From Bacillota bacterium (lineage in GTDB: Bacteria > Bacillota > UBA994 > UBA5500): DNA of 6,154 bases. The position numbers and the translations under genes were made by a program. The notes beneath the pieces were generated by a model. That model made no database searches. It saw only the letters and a program-made list of their open reading frames with translations, and was not told the DNA's origin. The DNA lies in contig JAEZJZ010000086.1 of assembly GCA_023436245.1 (NCBI GenBank), positions 1 to 6,154 on the forward strand, given 5' to 3'. The number at the start of each line of letters is the position of its first letter. Position 1 is the first letter of the stretch. Positions 1 to 6,016 of the stretch are shown here, piece by piece.

Positions 1-60
1 GAGTCAGGGGGACGGACTATTGACTCACCGAAGTGAGTCAATAGTCCGTCCCCCTGACTC
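1..60. repeat. Perfect 28-bp inverted repeat (REP/MITE-like hairpin), possible terminator stem
   Basis: Bases 1-28 are the exact reverse complement of 33-60, separated by the loop CGAA (29-32). Read on the minus strand, the direction of the adjacent decarboxylase gene, the loop is UUCG closed by a C-G pair, an unusually stable RNA tetraloop. Each arm contains GAGTCA at its outer end and TGACTC near its inner end, so the hexamer occurs four times (1-6, 21-26, 35-40, 55-60) and alternative foldings are possible. The arm also carries a GGGGGACGG core. From memory, G-rich hairpins of this kind recur as dispersed REP-like repeats in Bacillota genomes, often associated with RAYT (IS200-like) transposases. 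No transposase is visible here. The hairpin lies 7 bp beyond the decarboxylase stop, so it could end that transcript, but any U-tract would lie outside the window. The repeat may continue beyond base 1. Confidence 0.85.
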
Positions 61-67
61 AGTCTGC

Positions 68-1549
68 TTATCGAATTACGTTGATGAACTCGGCGGTCGG
101 GTCTTCTGTGCCGTAGATATGCGCGTCCTGGCGCTTTAGGTCGAGCACGTAGTCGATGATTTCCTGGGTGAGAATCTCGCCCGGCGCGATCAGCGGAATG
201 CCTGGCGGATAGGCCATCAACATTTCCGCCACTATCTTCCCGGCAGCTTGCGTCAGCGGCATTTTGCGGGTATCCGCGTAATAAGCTTCCCTTGGCAAGA
301 ATGCTAGTTCAGGGATGGGTGGGAGCACAATCTTCTCCTCCCGTACGTCTCGGGGGCGGAAACGGCTGGCGATCTCGCGCAGCGCCTCAACCAGCGCACG
401 CACCGTCTGCTTGGTGTCCCCGATGGTGACCACGCAGAGCACATTGTACAGGTCGGACAGGTCGACCTGGATATGGAAACCATGGCGCAGAATGCGCTCG
501 ACTTCGAAGCCGGTGACCCCGAGAGCGCGCACGTTGATCACTAATTTGGTGGGATCGTAGGCAATGCAGCCGGGCATTCCCACCAGGTCATTGCCGTAGA
601 CGTAGAGCCCGGGGATATTTTGGTTGATCTCATGCCTTGCCCAGTTGGCCAGATTCATCGCTTCGGTGAGCAGGGCTTCGCCCTTGAATACCAGTTGCTG
701 TCTGGCCGCGTCCAGCGATGCCAGCAACAGGTACGACGGGCTGGTGGTCTGGGTCAGGTTGAGTGTGGCCTTCACTTCGTATGGATCGAGATGTTCGCCC
801 TGGAGGAAGAGTATCGAGCTCTGGGTGAGAGAGCCGGCCAGCTTGTGAATACTGGACGCCGCCATGTCTGCGCCCGCTTCCATCGCGGCCGGCGGCAGCA
901 GGCTATGGAACTTGAAGTGCGATCCGTGCGCCTCATCTACCAGCACCGGGATTTCGTTATCGTGAGCCAGTTCCACGATCGCCTCCAAATCAGGAGCCAT
1001 GCCATAGTAGGTAGTGTTGACGGTGAAGATCGCTCTCGCCTCAGGATACTGACGCAAGGCCTGGCGCACTCCGTCTACCGTCATGCCCATGACCACGCCC
1101 AAGTAGTCGTCAATCGGCGGCTGCACGTAGACCGGCTCTACTCCGGCCAAGATCATGCCGCTGACCACTGATTTATGTACATTGCGGGGAACTATCACCT
1201 TATCGTTTGGGCGGAGGGTGGCCATCAGCATGCCTTGAATGGCGCTGGTGGTGCCGTTGACCATGAAGTATGCGTGCTCGGCGCCAAAGGCCTCAGCGGC
1301 CAGCTTCTGCGCGTCGGCGATAATCCCATGCGGGTTATAGATGCTATCCATATCCGGCATGATGGTCAGATCATGCTCGAACATGGTCTTACCCCAGACC
1401 TTGGCTAGATCCGGTAGGCCGACTCCGTGCTTGTGCCCAGGCACGTGGAAAGAGATTGTCCCCTGACGCTGGTATTCCTTCAATGCGTCCAGGATTGGAA
1501 TTCTGCGCTGTGCTCTTAGGTCCAAGGGTCTAGTCCCCTTTCTTGCCAC
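68..1549 (-). CDS. speA: Orn/Lys/Arg decarboxylase, probably arginine decarboxylase (SpeA-like, PLP-dependent)
   Basis: This 493-aa protein belongs to the short Bacillota branch of the fold-I group III amino acid decarboxylases. Family members remove the alpha-carboxyl of arginine (giving agmatine), lysine or ornithine in the cytoplasm and so feed polyamine synthesis. Visible family motifs are HVPGHK (35-40), NGTTSA (98-103, cofactor phosphate region), DEAHG (205-209, Asp binding the PLP ring nitrogen), SSIHKLAGSLTQSS with the Schiff-base lysine at K236, SDLYNVLC (365-372), and the C-terminal YPPGIPLIAPGE (447-458). Length matches Bacillus SpeA, about 490 aa, and from memory the sequence follows SpeA closely throughout, so arginine is the preferred substrate; lysine or ornithine cannot be excluded. 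The annotated GTG start has only a weak ribosome binding site and an in-frame TAA three codons upstream. A TTG at 1525 (codon 9) follows AAAGGGGA at suitable spacing and gives an N-terminus nearer the family length, so it may be the true start. No speB or speE homologue is present. The gene is intact and diverges from the M14 gene. Confidence 0.93.
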   Translation of the reverse strand: MARKGTRPLDLRAQRRIPILDALKEYQRQGTISFHVPGHKHGVGLPDLAKVWGKTMFEHDLTIMPDMDSIYNPHGIIADAQKLAAEAFGAEHAYFMVNGTTSAIQGMLMATLRPNDKVIVPRNVHKSVVSGMILAGVEPVYVQPPIDDYLGVVMGMTVDGVRQALRQYPEARAIFTVNTTYYGMAPDLEAIVELAHDNEIPVLVDEAHGSHFKFHSLLPPAAMEAGADMAASSIHKLAGSLTQSSILFLQGEHLDPYEVKATLNLTQTTSPSYLLLASLDAARQQLVFKGEALLTEAMNLANWARHEINQNIPGLYVYGNDLVGMPGCIAYDPTKLVINVRALGVTGFEVERILRHGFHIQVDLSDLYNVLCVVTIGDTKQTVRALVEALREIASRFRPRDVREEKIVLPPIPELAFLPREAYYADTRKMPLTQAAGKIVAEMLMAYPPGIPLIAPGEILTQEIIDYVLDLKRQDAHIYGTEDPTAEFINVIR

Positions 1550-1676
1550 TCTTGCTTATTCTTTCACGACCGCCCGCGTTTTACATCACGTGTCGTCTCG
1601 TGTCCTCGGGAAAATGGGAAAAGGCGCAGGGATGCTATTTCTGTTGCCGAATAATCATAATATGGCATCCTGCTCC

Positions 1677-1689
1677 TAGCATGATGCTA
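1677..1689. promoter_or_regulatory. Small palindrome TAGCAT-G-ATGCTA, candidate operator
   Basis: This is a perfect 6+1+6 inverted repeat. It lies 27 bp before the preferred M14 start and just downstream of the plus-strand CATAAT box, so it would fall in the early transcribed region of the M14 gene and near the -35 region of the decarboxylase promoter. That position suits a repressor site acting on both genes. Palindromes of this arm length are expected about once by chance in a window this size, so the call rests on location and stays tentative. Confidence 0.25.
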
Positions 1690-1700
1690 AATCAGAAGTC

Positions 1701-1706
1701 AGGTGG
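1701..1706 (+). promoter_or_regulatory. Ribosome binding site AGGTGG deciding the M14 start
   Basis: AGGTGG lies 9 nt before the GTG at 1716. It directly abuts the earlier in-frame GTG at 1707, which leaves no spacer, so the site favours initiation at 1716. AGAAG at 1694-1698 could weakly serve the 1707 start. Confidence 0.5.
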
Positions 1707-1715
1707 GTGATTCAA

Positions 1716-4199
1716 GTGATAAGACGAAGACGCGGTATCACTAGCCCCGAGAAGCATCTCGGCTTCCCAGTAGGCGCGGATCGTAAACTGGCCAACTGGA
1801 CACAAATTGCAGCGTACTTTCATTTGTTGTCGGGTCAGTCTGATCGCCTACAGGTGGAAGAACTGGGTACAAGCACTGAAGGCAGACCTTTTCTCCTAGC
1901 CACCATCTCCTCCGCTGACAATCTGGCCAATCTCGAGCACTATCGTCGCATTCAGCAGCGCCTGGCTGACCCGCGCGGTCTGACACCAGAAGAGGCTCAG
2001 GGCTTGATCAAGGAAGGCAAAACAATCTGTTTGATCACCTGTAGCATTCACGCCAGTGAAGTTGGCGCTGCTCAAATGTCGATGGATTTGGCCTATGACT
2101 TAGCCACTCGCGACGACGCTGAGGCGAAAGAAATCCTGCAGAACGTGATTTTCCTGCTGGTGCCGTCTCTCAACCCGGATGGGCTGGACATGGTGGTCAA
2201 TTGGTATGAGAGATCTCTGGGCACCAAGTATGAAGGGACAATGCTGCCGGAATTGTATCAGAAATATGCCGGCCATGACAATAACCGTGATTGGTTTATG
2301 GCCACCCAGGCAGAAACCCGCCTGGCCATTGGCAAGATCCACAACGTCTGGCATCCGCACATAGTACATGATCAGCATCAACAGGGCAGTGATGGACCGC
2401 GGATGGTACTGCCTCCATTCATTGACCCGTATGACGAAAACGTCGATCCAATCCTGCGCGGCATGGTCAATTGGCTGGGCATGAGCATGGCTTCTGAGTT
2501 GACCGGTCGCGGCTTCCGCGGCGTGGCCACCAACCTCACCTACGATGCCTTCTCGCCGAGCAGAGCCTACCAGCATTACCATGGTGGTGTACGCATTTTG
2601 TCTGAAGCCGCCAGCGTGCGCACAGCCAGCCCGATCCGCATCGATCCCCAGCAGATGCATGAGGTGCGGGGATTTGATCCGCGGGTAGCCACCTGGAATC
2701 ATCCCCACCCATGGACGGGTGGCGATTGGCGCCTGCGGGATATCATCGACTACGACCACGCTGTTGCCTGGGCTTGCCTGCGCCATGCGGCCCGTTATCG
2801 GGACAGTTGGGTACAAAACTTCTATCAGATCCATCTGAATGCGGTGAACTACCAGCAGTCGCCCTATGCCTTCATCATTCCGCTGGAACAGGATGACCCG
2901 GCGACGGCTGCCGAGATGCTCGATGTGCTGATCTTTGGCGGGGTGGAGGTCCAGGCTGCCAGCAATCCCTTCACCTACGACGACGTCTGCTACCCGGCCG
3001 GCACCTTGGTGATTCAGCTCAACCAGCCGTATGGCCGTTACGCCAAGACGCTGCTGGAAGCACAGCCTTATCCCGATCTGCGGCTCTATCCCGGCGGACC
3101 ACCCCGTCGGCCCTACGACATCACGGCCCATTCCCTGCCACTGCAGATGGGCGTGAAAACGGTTGTCGCCAACCGACCACTGACGGTGCAAGGCCAGCTG
3201 GTGACCGAGGCGCCGACGGCTGTGGCCTCGCCAAGTGCATTTCTGCCATGCGCAGCCGAGAGGGCTCTGTTGGTCGACTCCGGCAGTAACCGCGCCCACC
3301 AGTTGGTGCATGCCCTGCTCGCGGAAGGGGTGGAAGTGAGCCGCACGACCGAGAGTTTGGACGGATATGCGATCGGCAGCTTCCTGGCCAAGGCGTCGCC
3401 AGATCGTCTCAGTCAGTTGGCGGCTGACTGCGCGCGCTATGCCCTGAAGCATCGGGCGGTCTGCCCGGACACACCCGCCCGCAAGCTCCGGCATCTGCCG
3501 AAGGTTGGGCTCTACCGCAGCTTTGTGCCCAACGCAGATGAAGGCTGGACCCGGTTTGTCTACGAGCAAAATGGCATACCTTATCAGTCGGTGACCAACG
3601 CAGATCTCAGGCAAGGTGATCTGCTTCATGATCTCGATTGTCTGGTTCTGCCCAGTGCCAATCCGAAAGCGATGATCGATGGACTGCCGTCTGTCTATCC
3701 GGCAGAGTTCTCTGGAGGCATCGGGGAACTGGGAACAGAGAATGTTCGTCAGTTTGTTAAGCGGGGCGGCACCTTGATTGCCCTGGATGGAGCCAGTGCC
3801 TGGGCAGTGCAAGCCCTCGATCTGCCGGTAGGCAATGCCTTGTCCGGCCTGCCGACAGACAAGTTCTACGTCCCTGGGTCGTTCCTGCGAGTGCTCCTGG
3901 ACACCTCGCATCCGGTGAACTACGGGATGCCGCGGGAAGCGACGGTTGTTTTCCTGCACAGCCCCGCTTTTGTGCTCGGGCAAGGCGCCATCAGCCTGGC
4001 AGATTACCCGTTACACAATCCGCTGGTCGCCGGCTGGATTCTCGGCGGTGAGCAATTGCATGGCAGAAGTGCCTTGGTGGAGGTTCCAATCGGAACTGGC
4101 AGGGTGGTGTTGATTGGGTTCAGGCCACAGTTCCGGGCGCAGGCCCGCGGCACCTATCGTACACTGTTCAACGCCCAGCTTTACAGTGTACTGGACTAG
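1716..4199 (+). CDS. M14-family zinc carboxypeptidase with C-terminal amidotransferase-like domain
   Basis: An 827-aa protein from GTG 1716 (830 aa if GTG 1707 is used). The N-terminal half is a peptidase M14 (carboxypeptidase A-type) catalytic domain, roughly residues 15-330. IHASE gives the HxxE zinc pair H112/E115. NPDG (153-156) is a family motif. NNRD (189-192) holds the arginine expected to bind the substrate C-terminal carboxylate. DQHQQG supplies the probable third zinc ligand, H221. LSEAAS contains the likely catalytic base, E297. The enzyme should therefore release C-terminal residues from peptides; side-chain preference cannot be read. The C-terminal third (about 595-820) resembles a class I glutamine amidotransferase-like alpha/beta domain, as in other long bacterial M14 proteins. 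Where the nucleophile elbow would lie the sequence is LDGASAW (690-696) with no cysteine, so this domain is probably structural. No signal peptide or membrane segment is evident, so a cytoplasmic location is inferred, unlike many secreted relatives. The frame is intact. Confidence 0.88.
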   Translation: MIRRRRGITSPEKHLGFPVGADRKLANWTQIAAYFHLLSGQSDRLQVEELGTSTEGRPFLLATISSADNLANLEHYRRIQQRLADPRGLTPEEAQGLIKEGKTICLITCSIHASEVGAAQMSMDLAYDLATRDDAEAKEILQNVIFLLVPSLNPDGLDMVVNWYERSLGTKYEGTMLPELYQKYAGHDNNRDWFMATQAETRLAIGKIHNVWHPHIVHDQHQQGSDGPRMVLPPFIDPYDENVDPILRGMVNWLGMSMASELTGRGFRGVATNLTYDAFSPSRAYQHYHGGVRILSEAASVRTASPIRIDPQQMHEVRGFDPRVATWNHPHPWTGGDWRLRDIIDYDHAVAWACLRHAARYRDSWVQNFYQIHLNAVNYQQSPYAFIIPLEQDDPATAAEMLDVLIFGGVEVQAASNPFTYDDVCYPAGTLVIQLNQPYGRYAKTLLEAQPYPDLRLYPGGPPRRPYDITAHSLPLQMGVKTVVANRPLTVQGQLVTEAPTAVASPSAFLPCAAERALLVDSGSNRAHQLVHALLAEGVEVSRTTESLDGYAIGSFLAKASPDRLSQLAADCARYALKHRAVCPDTPARKLRHLPKVGLYRSFVPNADEGWTRFVYEQNGIPYQSVTNADLRQGDLLHDLDCLVLPSANPKAMIDGLPSVYPAEFSGGIGELGTENVRQFVKRGGTLIALDGASAWAVQALDLPVGNALSGLPTDKFYVPGSFLRVLLDTSHPVNYGMPREATVVFLHSPAFVLGQGAISLADYPLHNPLVAGWILGGEQLHGRSALVEVPIGTGRVVLIGFRPQFRAQARGTYRTLFNAQLYSVLD

Positions 4200-4295
4200 G
4201 ACTCTGTCGGCCGATAGTCTATCGTGCGGCATCCAGTCTCAGTCCAGTTTCTTCTGCTGTTATTTGGCCCTGTATCATCTGGGTTGAGGCTTGAC

Positions 4296-4335
4296 GCCCT
4301 GCTAGATGACTGGATGCTATAGGGCAGGGCATTTT
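4296..4335 (+). terminator. Weak candidate intrinsic terminator after the M14 gene
   Basis: GCCCTGC (4296-4302) pairs with GCAGGGC (4324-4330) and is followed by ATTTT. The loop is long (21 nt), with a possible inner TAG/CTA pairing, and the T-run is short. The stem is about 97 bp past the M14 stop. This is weaker than the terminator at 4896-4929. Confidence 0.35.
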
Positions 4336-4413
4336 CATAACATAGTTTACCCTTGACGATTAGGCCTGCAAGGTTCAGACTGCTAGTAAGGTGGATGGCC
4401 TGTCTGTAGCTCC

Positions 4414-4428
4414 GTGGCAGGGTGCCAC
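4414..4428. promoter_or_regulatory. Hairpin GTGGCA-GGG-TGCCAC upstream of the 131-aa gene
   Basis: A 6-bp stem with a 3-nt GGG loop. It overlaps a second, mutually exclusive inverted repeat, GGGTG-C-CACCC (4420-4430). Both lie about 10-25 bp before the ribosome binding site of the 131-aa gene. They could act as an operator or a translational control structure, but no factor is known and short arms arise by chance. Confidence 0.25.
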
Positions 4429-4438
4429 CCAGAAAGAG

Positions 4439-4445
4439 AGGGGGT
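4439..4445 (+). promoter_or_regulatory. Ribosome binding site AGGGGGT for the 131-aa gene
   Basis: AGGGGGT differs from AGGAGGT by one base and is 6 nt before the ATG at 4452. It selects that ATG over the in-frame GTG at 4422, which has no comparable site. Confidence 0.65.
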
Positions 4446-4451
4446 CGTGAA

Positions 4452-4847
4452 ATGAACGCCTTTACTACCATCGCAGTGGTCAATCGCCCGCCTTCAGTGA
4501 CCAATATGCACCAGAATGAGCCGGTACTGAAGGTGCGCGGCTATGACCCTGACACCGAACTTCCGCTGCTGATCAGGTATCGCGGTCAGGATGCGGTGGC
4601 CAAAGCTGCGACGATTGAACCACCCGCCCTACTACTGGTAATCGGCGAAGTGTTGCGTTCTGCACGACGGGTAGGTCGTCGGCGCCCGGCGCTGGTGATC
4701 GATGCCCAGGACTTGCAGGTGATACCGCTCGGCGTTGCCGACAGTCTGTCTATGTCCCTTTCCTGGGAAGTTGAGGCCCATTCGTTTGCCACACCTGGTC
4801 TACCGTTTCTGGATGTGGACGACGAGGGTAACCGCAAACGACTCTAG
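4452..4847 (+). CDS. Hypothetical protein of 131 aa, family not recognised
   Basis: I do not recognise this protein. It is supported as a gene by a well-spaced ribosome binding site, codon choice like its neighbours, and a strong intrinsic terminator 48 bp after its stop. There is no signal peptide, cysteine, metal-binding motif or long hydrophobic segment, so it should be soluble. Residues 24-46 (EPVLKVRGYDPDTELPLLIRYRG) alternate polar and hydrophobic residues in a way that suggests beta strands. Residues 54-70 could form a helix leading into an arginine-rich patch (R69, R72, R73, R76-R78) that might contact nucleic acid. Residues 80-106 (LVIDAQDLQVIPLGVADSLSMSLSWEV) look like further strands, and the tail is acidic then basic (DVDDEGNRKR). 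These structural statements are inference from the residues. The gene stands alone on its strand, between the M14 gene and the convergent DUF4363 gene. Confidence 0.62.
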   Translation: MNAFTTIAVVNRPPSVTNMHQNEPVLKVRGYDPDTELPLLIRYRGQDAVAKAATIEPPALLLVIGEVLRSARRVGRRRPALVIDAQDLQVIPLGVADSLSMSLSWEVEAHSFATPGLPFLDVDDEGNRKRL

Positions 4848-4895
4848 TCCTCGGAATCGGGATGCCAAATGGTTGAGGTGCCCTATGGATGCTGT

Positions 4896-4929
4896 GGCCC
4901 TGGAGATCTTGCGGTCTCCAGGGCCTTTT
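4896..4929 (+). terminator. Rho-independent terminator of the 131-aa gene
   Basis: An 11-bp perfect GC-rich stem, GGCCCTGGAGA (4896-4906) with TCTCCAGGGCC (4915-4925), has an 8-nt loop and is followed by TTTT (4926-4929). The T-run is on the plus strand only, so the structure ends the plus-strand transcript. It also lies just past the convergent DUF4363 stop, where the same stem with an upstream A-run but no downstream U-run could be only a weak minus-strand terminator. Confidence 0.85.
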
Positions 4930-4933
4930 GCTG

Positions 4934-5314
4934 CTACATGATGTTATGCAGGCGGATCTTCTCTTTCTCCGGGACGTGTCTGAGCAGCAACTTCGCCATC
5001 TCCAGCTCTGCCAGCGCCAGTCCTCGCTCTTCGCTGGCCAGAAATTGCTGGATGCGAGCGAATGATTTCTCCAGTTCATCGATCTCCTGATGCCGGATAA
5101 CGGCGGCCCAGACCTCTCCCACCTCGCTCCAGCGGTTATCCGTTCTTCGAAATTCAGCCCGCGCCATCTCCCATTTGCTGTCCTCGACCAGTGCCTGCAC
5201 CTGTACTATCTGTTCGCTCAGCTCATCAGCGGTCCGGGCCAGGTAACTGGTCACCGCCTGACTGCAGACTACTACCACCAGCAAAACGGCAGTTGTCCAG
5301 ATAATCGTCCTCAC
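4934..5314 (-). CDS. DUF4363 family membrane-anchored protein
   Basis: A 126-aa protein of the DUF4363 family, whose function is unknown. It has an N-terminal hydrophobic segment (about residues 4-23), likely a membrane anchor or uncleaved signal. An amphipathic, Glu-rich helical body follows, with typical spaced tryptophans (W48, W62, W69), the motif RHQEIDELEKSFARI (74-88), and a C-terminal LHNIM matching the family's usual ending. The body probably forms a helical bundle outside the cytoplasm; topology is inferred. Translation starts at GTG 5314, which overlaps the DUF421 stop as GTGA (4 bases), with AAGGAGGA correctly placed upstream, so the two genes are very likely translationally coupled. 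DUF4363 genes are commonly found directly after DUF421 genes in Bacillota, which supports joint function. The gene appears complete. Confidence 0.85.
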   Translation of the reverse strand: MRTIIWTTAVLLVVVVCSQAVTSYLARTADELSEQIVQVQALVEDSKWEMARAEFRRTDNRWSEVGEVWAAVIRHQEIDELEKSFARIQQFLASEERGLALAELEMAKLLLRHVPEKEKIRLHNIM

Positions 5315-5991
5315 TTCGCATCCTCCTTGGCCTGCAGATGAAAGTGGCCAGTCTCATCCACGGCGGCGAAGAAGATGTCCTCCAGCCGCCGCAGGCCCTT
5401 TGTGCGCGCCTCCCGCTCCAGATCGGCAATCTCCAGCTTGGCCAGGCTCAGGTTCTGGAGGTTCAGATGCCCGTCCAGCACCAGCGTGATTGGCAGGCCC
5501 CCACCATCCGGCGACAGCCGCAAGTCGTTCACTGTCACTGGCCGGTGCATCGTCTTTGGAATCACGCTCAATTGTCCATTTGTCTCCAGAATGGCATAAG
5601 CAACCTCAGCCACATTCGGGTAGTCCTTGTTGCGCAGTTGCTCAATCAAATCATTGAGGTTGATGCGCAGCCGCCGCAACTCCCGTTCCTGGATGATGCC
5701 GTGTGCGATTAGAATACTCGGTTTGCCGCAGATCACCTGTCGAATCGGTTCGGACCAGAGTGCCACCTCTGAGAGCAGAACCTGCAACACCAACAGAATC
5801 ACTATCGGAATCAGCCCGTTCAGCAACGGGATGTCCGTGTCAGCTACCGGAATGGCAGCCAGTTCAGCGATCAACACCGTCACCACAAGCTCGTAGGGCT
5901 GCATTTCCCCAATCTGCCGCTTGCCCATCAGTCGCATGATCAGAGTGACCGCGAAATAAAGCAGCGTCGTCCTAATGGCGGACAGTAGCAC
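5311..5991 (-). CDS. DUF421 family (YetF-like) membrane protein
   Basis: A 226-aa protein from GTG 5991. The N-terminal third has three predicted membrane helices (about residues 3-20, 32-49 and 54-75) with the family signature GKRQIGEMQPYELVV (23-37) and VLIAELAAIPVAD between helices. The rest is the cytoplasmic YetF/DUF421 domain, including GKPSILIAHGIIQERELRRLRINLNDL (about 90-116), the VAYAILETNGQLSVIPK strand (130-146), and a C-terminal helical tail ending HFHLQAKEDAK. The biochemical role of DUF421 proteins is not established. From memory, some Bacillota members sit in spore-germination gene clusters (spoVA-type), so a link to spores is possible but nothing here tests it. An ATG at 6015 would add 8 residues but has no ribosome binding site; GTG 5991 follows GGGGGTGA. 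The gene is first in a two-gene unit with DUF4363. Confidence 0.88.
   Translation of the reverse strand: MLLSAIRTTLLYFAVTLIMRLMGKRQIGEMQPYELVVTVLIAELAAIPVADTDIPLLNGLIPIVILLVLQVLLSEVALWSEPIRQVICGKPSILIAHGIIQERELRRLRINLNDLIEQLRNKDYPNVAEVAYAILETNGQLSVIPKTMHRPVTVNDLRLSPDGGGLPITLVLDGHLNLQNLSLAKLEIADLEREARTKGLRRLEDIFFAAVDETGHFHLQAKEDAK
5321..5328 (-). promoter_or_regulatory. Strong ribosome binding site AAGGAGGA for the DUF4363 gene
   Basis: On the minus strand AAGGAGGA lies inside the end of the DUF421 coding sequence, 6 nt before the GTG at 5314. It is a near-consensus site and fixes the GTG start that overlaps the upstream stop codon. Confidence 0.85.
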
Positions 5992-5995
5992 CTTC

Positions 5996-6003
5996 TCACC
6001 CCC
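5996..6003 (-). promoter_or_regulatory. Ribosome binding site GGGGGTGA deciding the DUF421 start
   Basis: On the minus strand GGGGGTGA matches the 16S-complementary GGAGGTGA at 7 of 8 positions and is 4 nt before GTG 5991. The upstream ATG at 6015 lacks any such site, so 5991 is preferred. Confidence 0.65.
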
Positions 6004-6016
6004 CGTTGTACACATT

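Larger units (their letters stand above)
1550..1715. promoter_or_regulatory. Divergent intergenic control region between decarboxylase and M14 peptidase genes
   Basis: This spacer of about 166 bp must hold the promoters of both divergent genes. The AT-rich centre has back-to-back -10-like boxes: CATAAT on the plus strand (1656-1661) and TATTAT on the minus strand (1662-1657). Neither has a good -35 at standard spacing. They sit in the loop of an imperfect inverted repeat (1630-1638 with 1662-1670, GGATGCTAT/ATGGCATCC, one G-T pair). A near-exact 10-bp tandem duplication (1589-1598 and 1599-1608, CGTGTCGTCT/CGTGTCCTCG) lies in the presumed decarboxylase leader. No riboswitch or coding sequence was recognised. 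The promoter calls are inference from base composition and position. Confidence 0.45.
4200..4451. other. 252-bp spacer with several small inverted repeats and no recognised gene
   Basis: This gap separates the M14 stop from the 131-aa gene. It contains CGATAG-T-CTATCG (4212-4224), a 10-bp inverted pair GCATCCAGTC (4229-4238) with GACTGGATGC (4308-4317), a 7-bp stem with a short T-run (4296-4335), and GTGGCA-GGG-TGCCAC (4414-4428). TTGACG, a -35-like box, occurs at 4291 and 4353, but neither has a convincing -10 partner. I recognise no known riboswitch, T-box or small RNA family. Several of these repeats are individually close to chance expectation. The region plausibly holds the end of the M14 transcript and the promoter and leader of the next gene. 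Confidence 0.5.

Noticed and set aside
620..1171. 183-codon open frame on the plus strand within the decarboxylase gene
   Set aside because: It is antisense to a well-supported decarboxylase, has a shadow-like composition (many His, Arg and Gln) and no family resemblance.
2100..3983. 627-codon open frame on the minus strand opposite the M14 gene
   Set aside because: It lies wholly antisense to a gene with clear M14 motifs. Its translation is rich in His, Arg, Gln and Gly with no recognisable domain, as expected from the reverse complement of GC-biased codons.
1630..4320. 9-mer GGATGCTAT shared by the two intergenic regions (1630-1638 and 4312-4320)
   Set aside because: Many 9-mers are expected to recur by chance within 6 kb, and the flanking bases do not match.
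4307..4357. Possible 16-codon leader peptide (ATG at 4307) in the spacer before the 131-aa gene
   Set aside because: It has no ribosome binding site, no run of a regulatory amino acid, and overlaps the weak terminator stem.
4414..4430. AGGGTGCCACC resembling the T-box antiterminator motif
   Set aside because: The conserved T-box bulge (TGGNACCGCG) and the upstream specifier stem are absent, and the downstream gene is not an amino-acid or tRNA-related gene.
4586..4837. 83-codon minus-strand frame opposite the 131-aa gene
   Set aside because: The plus-strand reading has a ribosome binding site and a terminator. The minus frame has neither, and its Ser/Arg/Thr-rich composition looks like an antisense shadow.
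4750..5079. 109-codon minus-strand frame across the 131-aa gene, terminator and DUF4363 gene
   Set aside because: It runs through an intrinsic terminator and overlaps two better genes in other frames. Its composition is rich in Arg, Trp and Ser and lacks family features.
5338..5939. Plus-strand open frames opposite the DUF421 gene
   Set aside because: All are antisense to a protein with clear DUF421 signature motifs and have low-complexity Arg/Ser/Pro/Gln composition.
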